Source: Candidatus Nitrotoga sp. CP45
GTDB taxonomy: Bacteria > Pseudomonadota > Gammaproteobacteria > Burkholderiales > Gallionellaceae
Direction: 5' to 3'
Assembly (NCBI GenBank): GCA_003402375.1
Contig: QFXJ01000040.1
Span: 62,001-126,000, forward strand
DNA length: 64,000 nucleotides
Under the pieces are notes generated by a model that made no database searches, had not been told where the DNA came from, and worked only from the letters and a program-made list of their open reading frames with translations. Both the position numbers and the translations under genes were made by a program. Below are positions 1-9,995 of the stretch, piece by piece; within the stretch, counting starts at the first letter, position 1; each line of letters begins with the position of its first letter.

Positions 1-23
1 TTATTATTGAAGTAGCGCGGAAA

Positions 24-1145
24 TCATCCTTCTTCAATGGCAAACAATCTTCGGTGTTCTTTGATGGCGTAGCGATCAGTCATACCGGCGATGTAATCGG
101 ACACGGTGCGGGCGCGGTCGGTTTGCGCCTGCTGCTGAAACTGCGGTGGCAGCAGGCGGTTATCTTCCATGAATACCTGAAATAGATCGCTGATGATGCG
201 GTGCGCCTTTGCACTCATGCGCATGACGCGATAATGACGGTATAAATTCTTATGCAGGAAGGCTTTAAGTTCGCGCTGCTGCTCATGGATCTCGGCGCTG
301 AACGCGGCCAACGGCGGGGCGGCGCGGACTCCGTCGATATCACGCACAGCATGAGTCCGAATGTTTTTTTCAGTTTCATGGATTAAATCTGTTGCCAGTG
401 TATTGATCATGCGCCGTATCGTTTCGTGAATCAGGCGGCGCTCGGCTAGGCCGGGGTAGGCTAGCCGTACAGCATCGAGATGACCGACAAACAAGCGCAC
501 CGAGGAAAACTGCTCTAGCGTAATTAACCCAGAGCGCAGCCCGTCATCCACATCATGATTGTTGTAGGCGATCTCATCGGCCAAATTGGCGATCTGCGCT
601 TCCAGCGAAGGACGTTGCTGTTTAAGGAAACGCTCGCCCACTGCCCCCAGTTTGGCGGCATTTACCGGCGAGCAATGTTTGAGGATGCCCTCGCGCGTTT
701 CGAAGCACAGATTGAGTCCATCAAAGGCGGCATAATGATCTTCGAGTATGTCCACCACGCGTAGCGATTGCAGGTTGTGCTCGAAGCCACCGTAATCCTT
801 CATACAGGCATTGAGCGCATCCTGCCCGGCGTGGCCGAATGGCGTGTGACCGAGATCGTGAGCGAGCGATATAGCTTCCACCAGGTCTTCATTTAATTTC
901 AGATATCGCGCGATGGAGCGGGCAATTTGTGCCACTTCCATGCTGTGAGTCAAGCGGGTGCGAAACAGGTCGCCTTCATGGTTAACAAATACCTGAGTCT
1001 TATATTCCAAACGACGGAAGGCGGTGGAATGGATGATGCGATCACGATCACGTTGAAATTCGCTGCGCCCAAAAGGCGCTTCCTCGCGCTTAATTCTGCC
1101 GCGTGTGTTGCCCTCTGTTACCGCATAAGGTGCAAGTTCAGCCAT
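24..1145 (-). CDS. dgt: Deoxyguanosinetriphosphate triphosphohydrolase-like protein
   Basis: HD-superfamily phosphohydrolase that splits dNTPs into deoxynucleoside and triphosphate, in the cytoplasm. The metal-binding HD pair is visible in [10 protein letters not shown] and [12 protein letters not shown], with a later NNHDVDDG that supplies another metal-site Asp. The reading frame extends upstream to 1199, but the start at 1145 is preferred: it gives 373 aa and an ATGGCTGA overlap of 8 nt with the aroB stop, the usual sign of translational coupling. It is the last gene of the aroK-aroB-dgt run. The end of the gene is complete inside the window. Family assignment is firm; dGTP preference over other dNTPs cannot be read from sequence. 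Confidence 0.93.
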   Translation of the reverse strand: MAELAPYAVTEGNTRGRIKREEAPFGRSEFQRDRDRIIHSTAFRRLEYKTQVFVNHEGDLFRTRLTHSMEVAQIARSIARYLKLNEDLVEAISLAHDLGHTPFGHAGQDALNACMKDYGGFEHNLQSLRVVDILEDHYAAFDGLNLCFETREGILKHCSPVNAAKLGAVGERFLKQQRPSLEAQIANLADEIAYNNHDVDDGLRSGLITLEQFSSVRLFVGHLDAVRLAYPGLAERRLIHETIRRMINTLATDLIHETEKNIRTHAVRDIDGVRAAPPLAAFSAEIHEQQRELKAFLHKNLYRHYRVMRMSAKAHRIISDLFQVFMEDNRLLPPQFQQQAQTDRARTVSDYIAGMTDRYAIKEHRRLFAIEEG

Positions 1146-2226
1146 GCGCGCTGTTCGCCACCAAGGTTTGTCGCAATAATTCCGGCTCCACGTCCCCACT
1201 TATCACCGCACAACCGATGCTTTTAAGCAGCACGAAACGGATTTTGCCGCCAACCACTTTCTTGTCCAGGCCCATTAATTGTAGGTATTTTTCCACTCCC
1301 AGAGCAGGCGCGACAACTGGTAGGCCAGTGCGTTCAAACAAGCTACGGATGCGATCTACATCCTCCTTACTTAGCCAACCCAGGCGACACGATAGATCAG
1401 CGGCCATAATGGTACCTGCAGCGACTGCCTCGCCATGCAGCCATGTACCATAACCCATACCTGTTTCGATAGCGTGACCGAAGGTGTGGCCGAGATTAAG
1501 CAGAGCGCGTTCTCCACTTTCACGCTCGTCTGCAGCGACCACTTCGGCCTTATTTTGGCAACTGCGCGTGATAGCGTATTGCAGCGCATCCGCATCTCGT
1601 GCCAATAATTTTTCCATGTTTTGTTCCAGCCACTCGAAGAAAGATAGATCGCGGATAAGGCCGTACTTTATGACTTCCGCAATGCCCGCGCGTAATTCCT
1701 GATCCTTTAATGTATTTAATGTAGTGATGTCGGCAAGCACAACTTGCGGCTGGTAAAACGCACCTATCATGTTCTTACCTAGTGGGTGGTTGATGCCGGT
1801 CTTGCCGCCGACCGATGAATCTACCTGTGCCAGCAGAGTGGTGGGAATCTGGATGAAAGGAACGCCGCGTAAATAGGTTGCGGCAGCATAGCCCGTCATG
1901 TCGCCTATCACCCCCCCGCCCAAGGCGACCAATGGTGTGTTGCGTTCGCACCGATGGGAAAGTAGTGCATCGTAAATTAACCCGAGCGTTTCTACATTCT
2001 TGTATTGTTCACCATCCGGCAAGATGATGGGTATCATATCCACGCCATGAGCTTGCAGCATGGCGCGCAATGGCTCCAGATACAGTGATGCCACTGTAGT
2101 GTTGGTCACCACAGCCGTTCTCTTGTGAGGCAAGTGCGGCAATAGTAATTTTGTACATCCTAGTAAGTTACTTCCTATATAAATAGGATAGCTACGGTCT
2201 GCCAGTCCAACGGTTAAGGTTTGCAT
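1138..2226 (-). CDS. aroB: 3-dehydroquinate synthase
   Basis: Second step of the shikimate pathway: converts DAHP to 3-dehydroquinate using NAD and a divalent metal. The 362 aa length is normal for the family. Visible landmarks are the NAD-binding [13 protein letters not shown], the substrate loop [17 protein letters not shown], and the metal ligands in [12 protein letters not shown] and LHGEAVAAG. It lies downstream of aroK on the same strand with a 270 nt spacer that shows no convincing gene, and overlaps dgt by 8 nt. The aroK-aroB pairing next to pilQ is a common proteobacterial order. Confidence 0.97.
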   Translation of the reverse strand: MQTLTVGLADRSYPIYIGSNLLGCTKLLLPHLPHKRTAVVTNTTVASLYLEPLRAMLQAHGVDMIPIILPDGEQYKNVETLGLIYDALLSHRCERNTPLVALGGGVIGDMTGYAAATYLRGVPFIQIPTTLLAQVDSSVGGKTGINHPLGKNMIGAFYQPQVVLADITTLNTLKDQELRAGIAEVIKYGLIRDLSFFEWLEQNMEKLLARDADALQYAITRSCQNKAEVVAADERESGERALLNLGHTFGHAIETGMGYGTWLHGEAVAAGTIMAADLSCRLGWLSKEDVDRIRSLFERTGLPVVAPALGVEKYLQLMGLDKKVVGGKIRFVLLKSIGCAVISGDVEPELLRQTLVANSAHG

Positions 2227-2496
2227 AAGTTTTGAGAGTTTTTAGTGAAGATTACATAATGAATGGTGGCAGCGCTATCACATTGCGAACAATTGATGAC
2301 GCAGGTGCTGAACGCATTCTTCCGTTATTCCTGCGCAGGCTAAAGTTCAATGGACTTGTACAAAAAATCACTTTTAGTTGGCTTACATTAAGCCAATTAG
2401 TACAATTTTCATATACCCTAAAGTGGGTAGGATGGTTAGCCGTGATCACACAGCAATGGCCGCTGCTATTATTTAGTTGAGAAATTCCAATGGTTG

Positions 2497-3057
2497 CTAC
2501 GACTTAATTTCCGAAAACCGATTTAGTTCCTGTTGTAAATGCAAAACTAGATTTTGTGCGCTTTGTTTACCAGTCGGCATAACCAAATTGGCCACTTGTG
2601 CATATAACGGGTCGCGCTGCTCATACATGCTTTTCAGTTTGGTATATGGATCGGCTGTCTGCAATAACGGACGATTGCGATCATAGCGAGTTCGCTGCCA
2701 GAGGTCATGAGCTGTGCTTTTCAGGTACACCACTATGCCATTGCAGCACAATGCAATGCGGCTTTGCTCATTCAATACTGTGCCACCTCCAGTTGCTAAA
2801 ACGATATTGTCGAGTAGTACCAAGTCGTGAATTACACTTGCTTCGCGCTGACGAAAACCAGCTTCTCCCTCAACATCAAAAATGTGCGGGATAGTTACAC
2901 CAGTACGCTGCTGAATTTCTTCATCACTATCAATAAAAATCTTTCCTAACGCTTGGGCGAGCAGTTTTCCTACGGTAGTTTTTCCAGCTCCCATCATTCC
3001 TACAAGGAAGATGTTGCCGGAAAGGCGTTTGGGTGGCACTGTATTAATATGATGCAT
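2497..3057 (-). CDS. aroK: Shikimate kinase
   Basis: Phosphorylates shikimate with ATP in the aromatic amino acid pathway. The P-loop is GMMGAGKTTVGK near the N terminus, followed by the shikimate-binding DSDEEIQQRTG and the ATGGGTVL motif; the lid arginine region is RYDRNRPLL. The frame is open up to 3102, but that start sits only 4 nt from the terminator hairpin at 3106-3132, so the Met at 3057 (186 aa) is preferred. No strong Shine-Dalgarno is seen before either start. Confidence 0.95.
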   Translation of the reverse strand: MHHINTVPPKRLSGNIFLVGMMGAGKTTVGKLLAQALGKIFIDSDEEIQQRTGVTIPHIFDVEGEAGFRQREASVIHDLVLLDNIVLATGGGTVLNEQSRIALCCNGIVVYLKSTAHDLWQRTRYDRNRPLLQTADPYTKLKSMYEQRDPLYAQVANLVMPTGKQSAQNLVLHLQQELNRFSEIKS

Positions 3058-3105
3058 GATCGAATTGTAGCCGAAAATTATCGTACCCACTGTTTTCTGC
3101 AATTT

Positions 3106-3132
3106 AAAAAGCCCGGCTATGCCGGGCTTTTT
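3106..3132. terminator. Bidirectional Rho-independent terminator between pilQ and aroK
   Basis: AAAAAGCCCGGC and GCCGGGCTTTTT form a 12-bp perfect stem around a TAT loop, with A/T runs on both sides so that it can end transcripts on either strand. It separates the pilMNOPQ message from aroK-aroB-dgt. Confidence 0.88.
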
Positions 3133-3150
3133 AAATTCATACCCTATTGC

Positions 3151-5268
3151 TTAACGCAGATTCAAGCTGTCACTCAGGATTTTTGGGGAAATAAACACTA
3201 ATAACTCCCTTTTGTTGTTAGTATCAGTTTGACTTTTAAAGAGCCATCCAAGGATAGGGATATCACCTAGCAGTGGTACCTTAGGGGTCGTCCTTAATTC
3301 GTCTTGGGTATAAACTCCGCCAATGACGACAGTCCCCCCATTGTCAATCAATACTTGTGTACTGATTTTTTTAGTATTAATGCTGGGCACCCCTCCCGTT
3401 GTTGTGTTGATTATCTCGCCCACAGAATCCTGAGTCACTTCTACTTTCATGTTGATATTATCATCTGGCGTGATTTGAGGAGTCACGGTCAGGCTTAAAA
3501 TTGCTTTCTTAAATAATACATTTGTCCCTTGCAAGCTGACTGTCTGATAGGGTATTTGCACACCTTGTTCAATAATTGCCTCAATTCCATTGGCGGTCAC
3601 CACACGAGGACTAGCAATGTTTTTAGCTATCCCATTTAGTTGAGATGCTTGTAACTCCAGCCCTAATATTTTGGTCGCCGATGAGTTGAATAACATCGCT
3701 GTTACCACACCAGTCCCGATTAACCCCGGAGTTCCTGGCAAGTTAACTTGTCCACCGCCAGCGCTACCACCTATAGAGGCGCGCTGATCGCCACCTACAG
3801 AAAACCCACCTCCAGGCGGAGGGGGGGGCGTATAACTTAATCTTCCACCCAGGGTTCGAGTAAACGTATCGCTTGCCTCAACAAAACGTGCTTCAATCAT
3901 CACTTGGCGCACCGCTACGTCAACTTGCTTGATCAGCTTGCGTGCTTCCTCTAGGCGTGATGGCGTGTCTTGAACGAATACAGTATTGGTACGTGCATCT
4001 ACGACTGCGCTCCCGCGTTTTGATAGCATGCGCTGAGTGGGGCTCTGCAGTAAAGCGACAATTTCCGCACCTTTTGAATAAGCAAGCTGGAAACTTTCCG
4101 TGTGAAGAGCCTCAAGGTCGAAGATTTCTTGATTCGCTGCTAAATTAAGTTTTTCCTTGGCCGCCAATTCTTCTCGCGGGGCAACCTGGATCACGTTACC
4201 GTTTTTGCGCATATCCAAGCCGCGTGAATCAAGAATGATTTGTAGTGCTTGATCCCATGGTACATCCTTAAGGCGTAAAGTCAGATTGCCGCTCACGGAA
4301 TCGCTAATTACCATGTTTAGATTAGTAAAGTCGGCAATAACGTTCAGCGCTTCCCGCACTGCAATATTTTGGAAGCTCAATGTCAGTTTTTCGCCCGCAT
4401 AACCTATCTGTTTATTTTTCAATAGTTTATTTGGATTATCTGCCACTGCTTTTATTTCCACGATAAACTTGTTATCGGTCTGGTAGGCGACGTGTTCCCA
4501 CAAACCTTTGGGTTCGATGACCATGCGTACATGGTCACCCTGCGTGAATGTATCGATGCCCTGTATTGGTGTGCCGAAATCCACTACATCAAGTTTACGC
4601 TGCAAGTTGCGCGGTAGATTGGTATTCATGAAGTCTACGATCAGGTTTTTGCCTTGTTGCTTAACGCTTATACCCACACCAGGGTCTGATAAATCTACCT
4701 GAATGCGTCCTCCACTATTCCCGCCACGGCGAAAAACAATATCACGCAGGCTGTATTTTTGGGCACTTGACTTTGCCTCAGAAAATCGAGCAGAGGCTAC
4801 CGTTGCTGATGCCGTAGGAATTTTGCCATGCAGGGTGATCAGCAGGTTAGCGCCTTGTGTATGGGAGTCATAAAGCAATGTTTGACTAAGGTTAACCACT
4901 AAGCGGGTGCGATTGCCTGATTGCACGATATTGGCGCCACGCAATTCACCTATGTCAAACTTCTGCGTCGATTTGCCCAGCCCATTTGTTGTATTGGGGA
5001 AATCAAATACTATGCGTGCCGGATTGCTGATAGCAAAATTCAAAGGCGGATTAGCAAGTGTATTCTTCAATCCCAACTTGAGTACCAGCTTGCCACCCGG
5101 TGCGGCACTGACGCTAAGCGACTGTATGCTATTTCCTGCGCCAGAATTTTGTGTGCTAGCGTTTTGCGTAGTAGTATTGCTCTGAGCTTGGGCAGTTAAT
5201 GCACAAGCCGTAAATACCGCAATAACAAGCAAAACAAGGTTATTGACTGCGTTTTTATAATGGCTCAT
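3151..5268 (-). CDS. pilQ: Type IV pilus secretin PilQ
   Basis: Outer-membrane secretin ring through which the type IV pilus passes. 705 aa: signal peptide about 1-28 ending near AQAQS; two AMIN peptidoglycan-binding domains (about 45-150 and 165-270); a STN/N0 domain at about 295-345; secretin_N at about 385-455; and the secretin barrel from about 500 with the hallmark VPLLGDIPILGWLFKS near the C terminus. A Pro/Gly-rich run (TPPPPPGGG) lies at the start of the barrel domain. An AGGA ribosome site precedes the ATG. It is the last gene of pilMNOPQ and is followed by a strong terminator. Confidence 0.97.
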   Translation of the reverse strand: MSHYKNAVNNLVLLVIAVFTACALTAQAQSNTTTQNASTQNSGAGNSIQSLSVSAAPGGKLVLKLGLKNTLANPPLNFAISNPARIVFDFPNTTNGLGKSTQKFDIGELRGANIVQSGNRTRLVVNLSQTLLYDSHTQGANLLITLHGKIPTASATVASARFSEAKSSAQKYSLRDIVFRRGGNSGGRIQVDLSDPGVGISVKQQGKNLIVDFMNTNLPRNLQRKLDVVDFGTPIQGIDTFTQGDHVRMVIEPKGLWEHVAYQTDNKFIVEIKAVADNPNKLLKNKQIGYAGEKLTLSFQNIAVREALNVIADFTNLNMVISDSVSGNLTLRLKDVPWDQALQIILDSRGLDMRKNGNVIQVAPREELAAKEKLNLAANQEIFDLEALHTESFQLAYSKGAEIVALLQSPTQRMLSKRGSAVVDARTNTVFVQDTPSRLEEARKLIKQVDVAVRQVMIEARFVEASDTFTRTLGGRLSYTPPPPPGGGFSVGGDQRASIGGSAGGGQVNLPGTPGLIGTGVVTAMLFNSSATKILGLELQASQLNGIAKNIASPRVVTANGIEAIIEQGVQIPYQTVSLQGTNVLFKKAILSLTVTPQITPDDNINMKVEVTQDSVGEIINTTTGGVPSINTKKISTQVLIDNGGTVVIGGVYTQDELRTTPKVPLLGDIPILGWLFKSQTDTNNKRELLVFISPKILSDSLNLR

Positions 5269-5285
5269 GTCCCAATCCTAATCAT

Positions 5286-5798
5286 TCATTCCATCATTGG
5301 CAAGCTGCTTATGCGTTCCGCCCAGTCTCCCGCACTGTCTTGCACGACTTCCTTGATTTTTACTTCGGTTTCTGACACTGAAATAATTTGACCAAAATTT
5401 GATCCTAGGTAGTTACCTGCTTTGACGCGGTGAAGCTTGCCGTCCGATGAGCGAACGATAGCGTGACCAACTTTAGCCTTGAGAAGAAAACCTACCATCC
5501 TTAAACTTTCCAATGGCGATTCTTCTAGTGCTTCTCGACGTCGTTTCATATTCGGTTGATTGAGGCTGGGGAGATCACCACTTTTCGTTTCGGGCTTGCG
5601 TGGCTTGAATGGATCTGGCAAGCCTGTAGGGTTATCATAAACAAAAGGCTCATAAGGTTTAATCTCAGGGGGTGGGTCCACCTTGCCGCGCATACCAGCT
5701 CCAGTGTTTTTGACAAAATCGCGCAAGTCCTGAAACTCTTCGTCAGCACAGGCAGTTAGTAGTAAAGATGTGAATAGTAACAAACAAGCTGGTCTCAT
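5286..5798 (-). CDS. pilP: Type IV pilus assembly lipoprotein PilP
   Basis: Inner-membrane lipoprotein that links the PilN/PilO alignment complex to the periplasmic domains of PilQ. 170 aa with a lipoprotein signal peptide ending at lipobox LLTAC (Cys17). A proline-rich flexible stretch follows (PPPEIKPYEPF), then the compact beta domain at about 85-165, with GNYLGSNFGQI in its centre. Its start overlaps the end of pilO by 4 nt, and pilQ begins 17 nt downstream. Confidence 0.94.
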   Translation of the reverse strand: MRPACLLLFTSLLLTACADEEFQDLRDFVKNTGAGMRGKVDPPPEIKPYEPFVYDNPTGLPDPFKPRKPETKSGDLPSLNQPNMKRRREALEESPLESLRMVGFLLKAKVGHAIVRSSDGKLHRVKAGNYLGSNFGQIISVSETEVKIKEVVQDSAGDWAERISSLPMME

Positions 5799-6421
5799 TT
5801 GTGTACTCCAGCTACCTTGGATGATTGTTTCTGGGCAGTTAGTTCGTCCTCATCTAAATAGCGATATGTTTTAGCCGTAGTATCCATAGTCAGTTGCCCT
5901 CCCGTTGGATTAATGCTAATTTCGCTCAACGAAACAATGCGCGGTAATTGGGCAATATCGCTAGCAAATTTACCAATATCATCGTAATTACCGGTTACTT
6001 TAATGGTAATTGCCTGCTCAGCGAACACGCCGGTAATAATCTCGGCACCAGGTTTAAACAATTCAAATTGTAGGCCACGACTCAGCCCAGCCTGATTAAT
6101 ATCAGTCAGTAATGCATCCATCTCTGACTTGCTTGGCAATTGTTTCAGTAGCGCATCAAATGATTGTTTGGCTTCCGTAAGTTTTTTATTGATAACGTCT
6201 ACATTGATGGCTATTGCCTTCTTGGCCTTGAAATCTGTTTTTAATGTAACCTCAATCTGCTTGGCCGTGTTTAATGCTTCCCAACGATCTTTCCAATCAA
6301 ATACGGCGCCAGAAAGTAAAATGATCACGAATATTGCCACAAATGCGCTGAGTTTCACCAATAAAGGCCAACCGCCGGGATCTTTGGGGTTAATATTTTG
6401 TAGTTCGTTTAGTAGCCTCAT
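5795..6421 (-). CDS. pilO: Type IV pilus inner-membrane protein PilO
   Basis: Bitopic inner-membrane protein that pairs with PilN in the alignment subcomplex. 208 aa: short cytoplasmic N terminus, one transmembrane helix at about 22-45 (LVKLSAFVAIFVIILLSG), a coiled-coil region at about 60-100, and a ferredoxin-like periplasmic domain to the C terminus. It starts 9 nt after pilN and overlaps pilP by 4 nt (ATGA). Confidence 0.94.
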   Translation of the reverse strand: MRLLNELQNINPKDPGGWPLLVKLSAFVAIFVIILLSGAVFDWKDRWEALNTAKQIEVTLKTDFKAKKAIAINVDVINKKLTEAKQSFDALLKQLPSKSEMDALLTDINQAGLSRGLQFELFKPGAEIITGVFAEQAITIKVTGNYDDIGKFASDIAQLPRIVSLSEISINPTGGQLTMDTTAKTYRYLDEDELTAQKQSSKVAGVHK

Positions 6422-6430
6422 GGTTCCAAC

Positions 6431-7027
6431 CTAACTTTTCTTGCTAGCTGTTTTAGTCGAAGTAGCAGGGGTTGTTGGCACCTGAGTGGTCAAATTGAAA
6501 TTCAAAGTAAACTCGCTCAAGCGTGGCCCATTCGCATTTGCGGTTGTCGCAGAAATTTGAACCAGTGTCGGCGACTCTAGCCATTGAGAACTATCAATGG
6601 AACGCATCAGAGTGGATACACGGGCATTCGACTGAGTAAAACCAACCAGGTTAATTTGGTTGCCCGTCTGTTTAATCGTTTTTAAATACACGCTTTCTGG
6701 CAAAATAGCCAACATCTGATCCAGCAGATGTACCACATCTGAGCGGGTACTTTGCAGTTTTTCAACCACCGTTTTCCGCTCCATCAATGCTGCGATTTCC
6801 ATTTTTAGATGTTTTATTTCGGTAATCTGCTTGTCTAACAAGACAATTTGATCTGTCAAATATCGGTTGCGGCGCTCCTGATATTCAATCTGTGTATTAA
6901 TGACGACATGCACAAAACCAACAAGCATTGCTGCCAGCACTAGCGTGATTAGGCTGAACGTGTAAAACTGAACCTGCCGCGCTTTACGCTTCTCGGCACG
7001 ATGCGGTAATAAATTAATGCGTATCAT
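6431..7027 (-). CDS. pilN: Type IV pilus inner-membrane protein PilN
   Basis: Bitopic partner of PilO; its cytoplasmic N terminus docks into PilM. 198 aa. It begins MIRINLLPHR, the conserved PilM-binding INLLP peptide, followed by a transmembrane helix at about 22-45, a coiled coil at about 50-95 and a periplasmic ferredoxin-like domain. The tail is rich in Thr/Ala/Lys. It overlaps pilM by 4 nt. Confidence 0.95.
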   Translation of the reverse strand: MIRINLLPHRAEKRKARQVQFYTFSLITLVLAAMLVGFVHVVINTQIEYQERRNRYLTDQIVLLDKQITEIKHLKMEIAALMERKTVVEKLQSTRSDVVHLLDQMLAILPESVYLKTIKQTGNQINLVGFTQSNARVSTLMRSIDSSQWLESPTLVQISATTANANGPRLSEFTLNFNLTTQVPTTPATSTKTASKKS

Positions 7028-8124
7028 GAAGGATCAAACCTCCGCATCGCAAGACCACAAGCAATCATGAGCGCTGGCGCATCAATCTGTAATTGGCGCT
7101 GTTTGATGCGTCCGGATAAAGTCATTTGAGCAAAGGGATTTGCCACCAATGTTTTTACCTGCGTACGTGTTGCTACAGCATCATCTAAGTGAGATAGCGC
7201 TGCGCAGCCGCCAGCTAAAACAATGTAACTTACTTCGTTAAATTGGGTTGAGGTAAAGAAAAGTTGAATGGCACGAAACACTTCTCCGGCCACGCTTTCG
7301 CGGAACGGTGTCAGCACGTCGCTTTCGTAATTTTCCGGTAATCCTCCATTAAGTTTGCCTGCTTCTGCCTCTTCAACGGATAAGCCGAATGCATTCTGAA
7401 TATGTTGTGTCAATTGATCGCCACCCATTTGCTGGTCGCGCATGTACACCGACTGCCCGTTGCGCAGTATATTTACATTCATTACGTTTGCACCTATATC
7501 TACCAACGCTACGCATTGATCTGTGGCGCCTCCTGGCAACTGCAAGCGGATCTGATCAAACGCCATTTCGGCAGCGTAATGCTCTACATCCATCACTACC
7601 ACTTTGAGCCCGGCGACTTGTGCGACGGCAACACGATCTTCCACATTGGCATTACGCGAGGCAGCCAACAATATTTCGATTTCCGCAGCATTGCCCGGTG
7701 CCGGTCCGATTACTTGAAAATCTAGGTTAACCTCGTCAATAGAAAAAGGGATGTACTGATTTGCTTCAGCCGTCACCTGGTGCTCCATATCTTCTTCATT
7801 CAATCCACTGGGAAGGATAATTTTTTTGCTTATCACAGCGGCAGCAGGAAGTGCGAGGCTAATGTTTTTAATGCGTGTTCCCATTCGCTTCCAAGCGCGG
7901 CGCATACATTCCGAAACTGCCTCCAGGTCATTGATATTGCCATCACTGACAGCATTTTGGGGTAATGTTTCTATTGCGTAATGCTCGATAACATAGCCGT
8001 TTTTCTTCGCTAATTCACTAAGCTCCACAATTTTGATTGAAGACGAACAAATATCGACCCCAATTAAAGGAGGTGTCTTGGTATACAAGAAATCTAACGG
8101 GATACTTAACTTGCCTTTGATCAT
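7024..8124 (-). CDS. pilM: Type IV pilus actin-like ATPase PilM
   Basis: Cytoplasmic actin/FtsA-like protein that binds the INLLP peptide of PilN. 366 aa. The nucleotide-binding motifs of the fold are visible: phosphate 1 in GVDICSSSIKIVEL, phosphate 2 in VALVDIGANVMNVNI, and the adenosine motif YIVLAGGCAALS. It is the first gene of the five-gene pil run. In many proteobacteria a divergent ponA/mrcA lies upstream; here the 812 nt upstream hold no such gene. Confidence 0.96.
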   Translation of the reverse strand: MIKGKLSIPLDFLYTKTPPLIGVDICSSSIKIVELSELAKKNGYVIEHYAIETLPQNAVSDGNINDLEAVSECMRRAWKRMGTRIKNISLALPAAAVISKKIILPSGLNEEDMEHQVTAEANQYIPFSIDEVNLDFQVIGPAPGNAAEIEILLAASRNANVEDRVAVAQVAGLKVVVMDVEHYAAEMAFDQIRLQLPGGATDQCVALVDIGANVMNVNILRNGQSVYMRDQQMGGDQLTQHIQNAFGLSVEEAEAGKLNGGLPENYESDVLTPFRESVAGEVFRAIQLFFTSTQFNEVSYIVLAGGCAALSHLDDAVATRTQVKTLVANPFAQMTLSGRIKQRQLQIDAPALMIACGLAMRRFDPS

Positions 8125-8936
8125 AATTTATGATTAGAACTTTATGCGTTAAATCATTTATAAATAAAAAATTATTACGAATGCAGCAATTTTTATTGCA
8201 GCCTGCAATTACATTGCACATTAATAAAGTGCGAATAAATCAAGATGGTAATAGTTACATTGACAGAAAAATACTTTGTAATTTACAAAATTACCCGACT
8301 AAATCTAATGCATGGATGCATTTTTCTTTACGACAAGTTGCAGAGATACTTTAGTATCTTACCAGTTAAATGGCTTCATAAAATAACAAGGATTTTTTAT
8401 TTATCTAATGGTGTCAATTGGTTAAGAGGTGGTGAGCTCTGTCAGTTTTTCGCAGGTTGCAATAGCAGATCAACCGATGTGTGTTAGGTAGTACGGGTAA
8501 ATTTTTGCGACATGTTTGATTGAGCCAAGGATGCGTAGTTGTTTGAGGTATCGAGAGCGTTTTCCGTTTGAAATGGATAGAAGGTGTTTCCTCATGAATA
8601 TTGAATAGCGAGGATAGAAATTCAAGGTAACGGTTGTGTTATAGCCGAGAAGAATCTCGCGCATCGCTAATGATGCTGTAGATGGCTTTTTTGAGATTAC
8701 CGAGAAAATATGAGATGCCTTTGTTATCATTAAAATGAACGATAAGGTGGAACGCATGGCAGGGACAATGAAAACTCAGTAGGAAAAAATTGAAAATCTT
8801 ACTGCGCGAATTATTTGGCGGAAAACAGCTTAGAAATTGCGCTGTCCTCTGATATAGCAGGCAAACCATCACCGTCAAAACGACTCGAACGCAAAACCTG
8901 AAAATTTACCACGAGCAATACCTTGCGGATGGATAT
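8125..8936. other. Gene-poor, AT-rich spacer upstream of pilM
   Basis: 812 nt between divergent pilM and the DNA ligase gene. It must hold the promoter for the pil run, but I could not pick a convincing -35/-10 pair. The half nearer the ligase carries a possible transposase relic on the minus strand (next entry). No RNA gene recognised. Confidence 0.4.
8470..8757 (-). pseudogene. Possible decayed transposase C-terminal fragment
   Basis: A 95-codon frame on the minus strand contains AMREILLGYN followed by a basic stretch (SNGKRSRYLKQLRILGS). This recalls the C-terminal end of IS4-type transposases, which often have a REI..LLAYN helix before a basic tail. No catalytic DDE residues are present, the segment is short, and no terminal inverted repeats were found. 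It could also be chance coding in a spacer. Held at low confidence. Confidence 0.25.
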
Positions 8937-9995
8937 ATGACATATTTCACACTTGTTCAGGTGAAAATATACTGCTGGTTAGGCATCAACCACCCCAATT
9001 GGGTGCGGCTTTGTACGTTATCGCTAGCACTTGTGTTTTGTTGTCTGCCCTTACGAGCAGCGGGGCTTGCGCCGCCTCCGATAATGCTGGCAAATGTCTT
9101 TCGGGGCGATATCACGCTGGCAGATTATTGGGTGAGTGAAAAACTTGATGGCATGCGCGGTTACTGGGATGGTGAAAAACTATTGACCCGGAACGGCGAG
9201 CATATCGAAGCCCCAGTATGGTTCACTGCCGGCTGGCCAAAAATTCCTATCGACGGGGAATTATGGGTTGGCCGCGGTCAGTTTTCCCGCGCAGTTTCCA
9301 CCGTCAGGAAAAAAATTCCCGACGAAGCCCAGTGGCGCACGCTGCACTTCATGGTATTCGATCTGCCAGCGCATCCAGGCAGCTACACCGAACGCAATGC
9401 CGCACTACAGACTGTCATTGCGCAGATCGGGCAGCCATGGGTACACCATGTAGAGCAGTTTAAAGTAGCCGATCAAGCCGCTTTGAGAGCAATGCTTAAG
9501 CGGGTGGTCAAGCAAGGCGGTGAGGGTCTGATACTGCATCGTGGCACTTCACTTTACCGGGCAGTCCGCAGCAACGATCTATTAAAACTAAAGCCCTACG
9601 AAGATACAGAAGCCAAGGTGGTCGCTCACCTGCCGGGTAAAGGTAAGTATGCAGGCACGTTAGGCGCTTTGGAGGTAGAGTCAGTTGACGGATTACGCTT
9701 TCGTTTGGGTGCTGGGCTATCTAACGCAGATCGGCGCCATCCGCCCCAGTTGGGAAGATGGGTTACCTACCGCTATAACGGACTAAATGAAAAAACCGGT
9801 ATCCCACGATTCGCTCGCTTCATACGAGTACGCGAAGATTATGACTCTCTTGAGATAGATAACGAGCCCTTGATTAACACTCATAAGAATTTCAATCAAA
9901 ACTCGAATTTAAAACCCGAATTTAAAGCAACTTGCGCGGTTTGCGCGGAGCCCGTGAAAACACAAAATCATATAACCAATTCGGCAGCAGCTTAA
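8937..9995 (+). CDS. Exported ATP-dependent DNA ligase (LigE-like)
   Basis: Small ATP-dependent DNA ligase of the type found with a signal peptide in Neisseria, Haemophilus and many betaproteobacteria. The adenylated lysine is Lys69 in SEKLDGMRGYW (motif I KxDG). Further nucleotidyltransferase motifs follow: PIDGELW (motif III region), EGLILH (motif IV) and LLKLKPY (motif V). The C-terminal OB-fold runs from about 225 to 310. A hydrophobic segment at about 23-40 is a likely export signal. The protein then has a 45-residue Asn-rich tail not expected for the family, and the last 74 nt overlap the convergent SDR gene. A role in repairing or joining DNA in the periplasm during uptake is an inference. 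Confidence 0.88.
   Translation: MTYFTLVQVKIYCWLGINHPNWVRLCTLSLALVFCCLPLRAAGLAPPPIMLANVFRGDITLADYWVSEKLDGMRGYWDGEKLLTRNGEHIEAPVWFTAGWPKIPIDGELWVGRGQFSRAVSTVRKKIPDEAQWRTLHFMVFDLPAHPGSYTERNAALQTVIAQIGQPWVHHVEQFKVADQAALRAMLKRVVKQGGEGLILHRGTSLYRAVRSNDLLKLKPYEDTEAKVVAHLPGKGKYAGTLGALEVESVDGLRFRLGAGLSNADRRHPPQLGRWVTYRYNGLNEKTGIPRFARFIRVREDYDSLEIDNEPLINTHKNFNQNSNLKPEFKATCAVCAEPVKTQNHITNSAAA

Noticed and set aside
2232-2480. 82-codon plus-strand frame between aroB and aroK
   Set aside because: No ribosome site, no recognisable motif, and opposite to the operon.
3058-3102. Longer aroK N terminus
   Set aside because: The upstream Met lies against the terminator hairpin and adds residues not expected for shikimate kinase.
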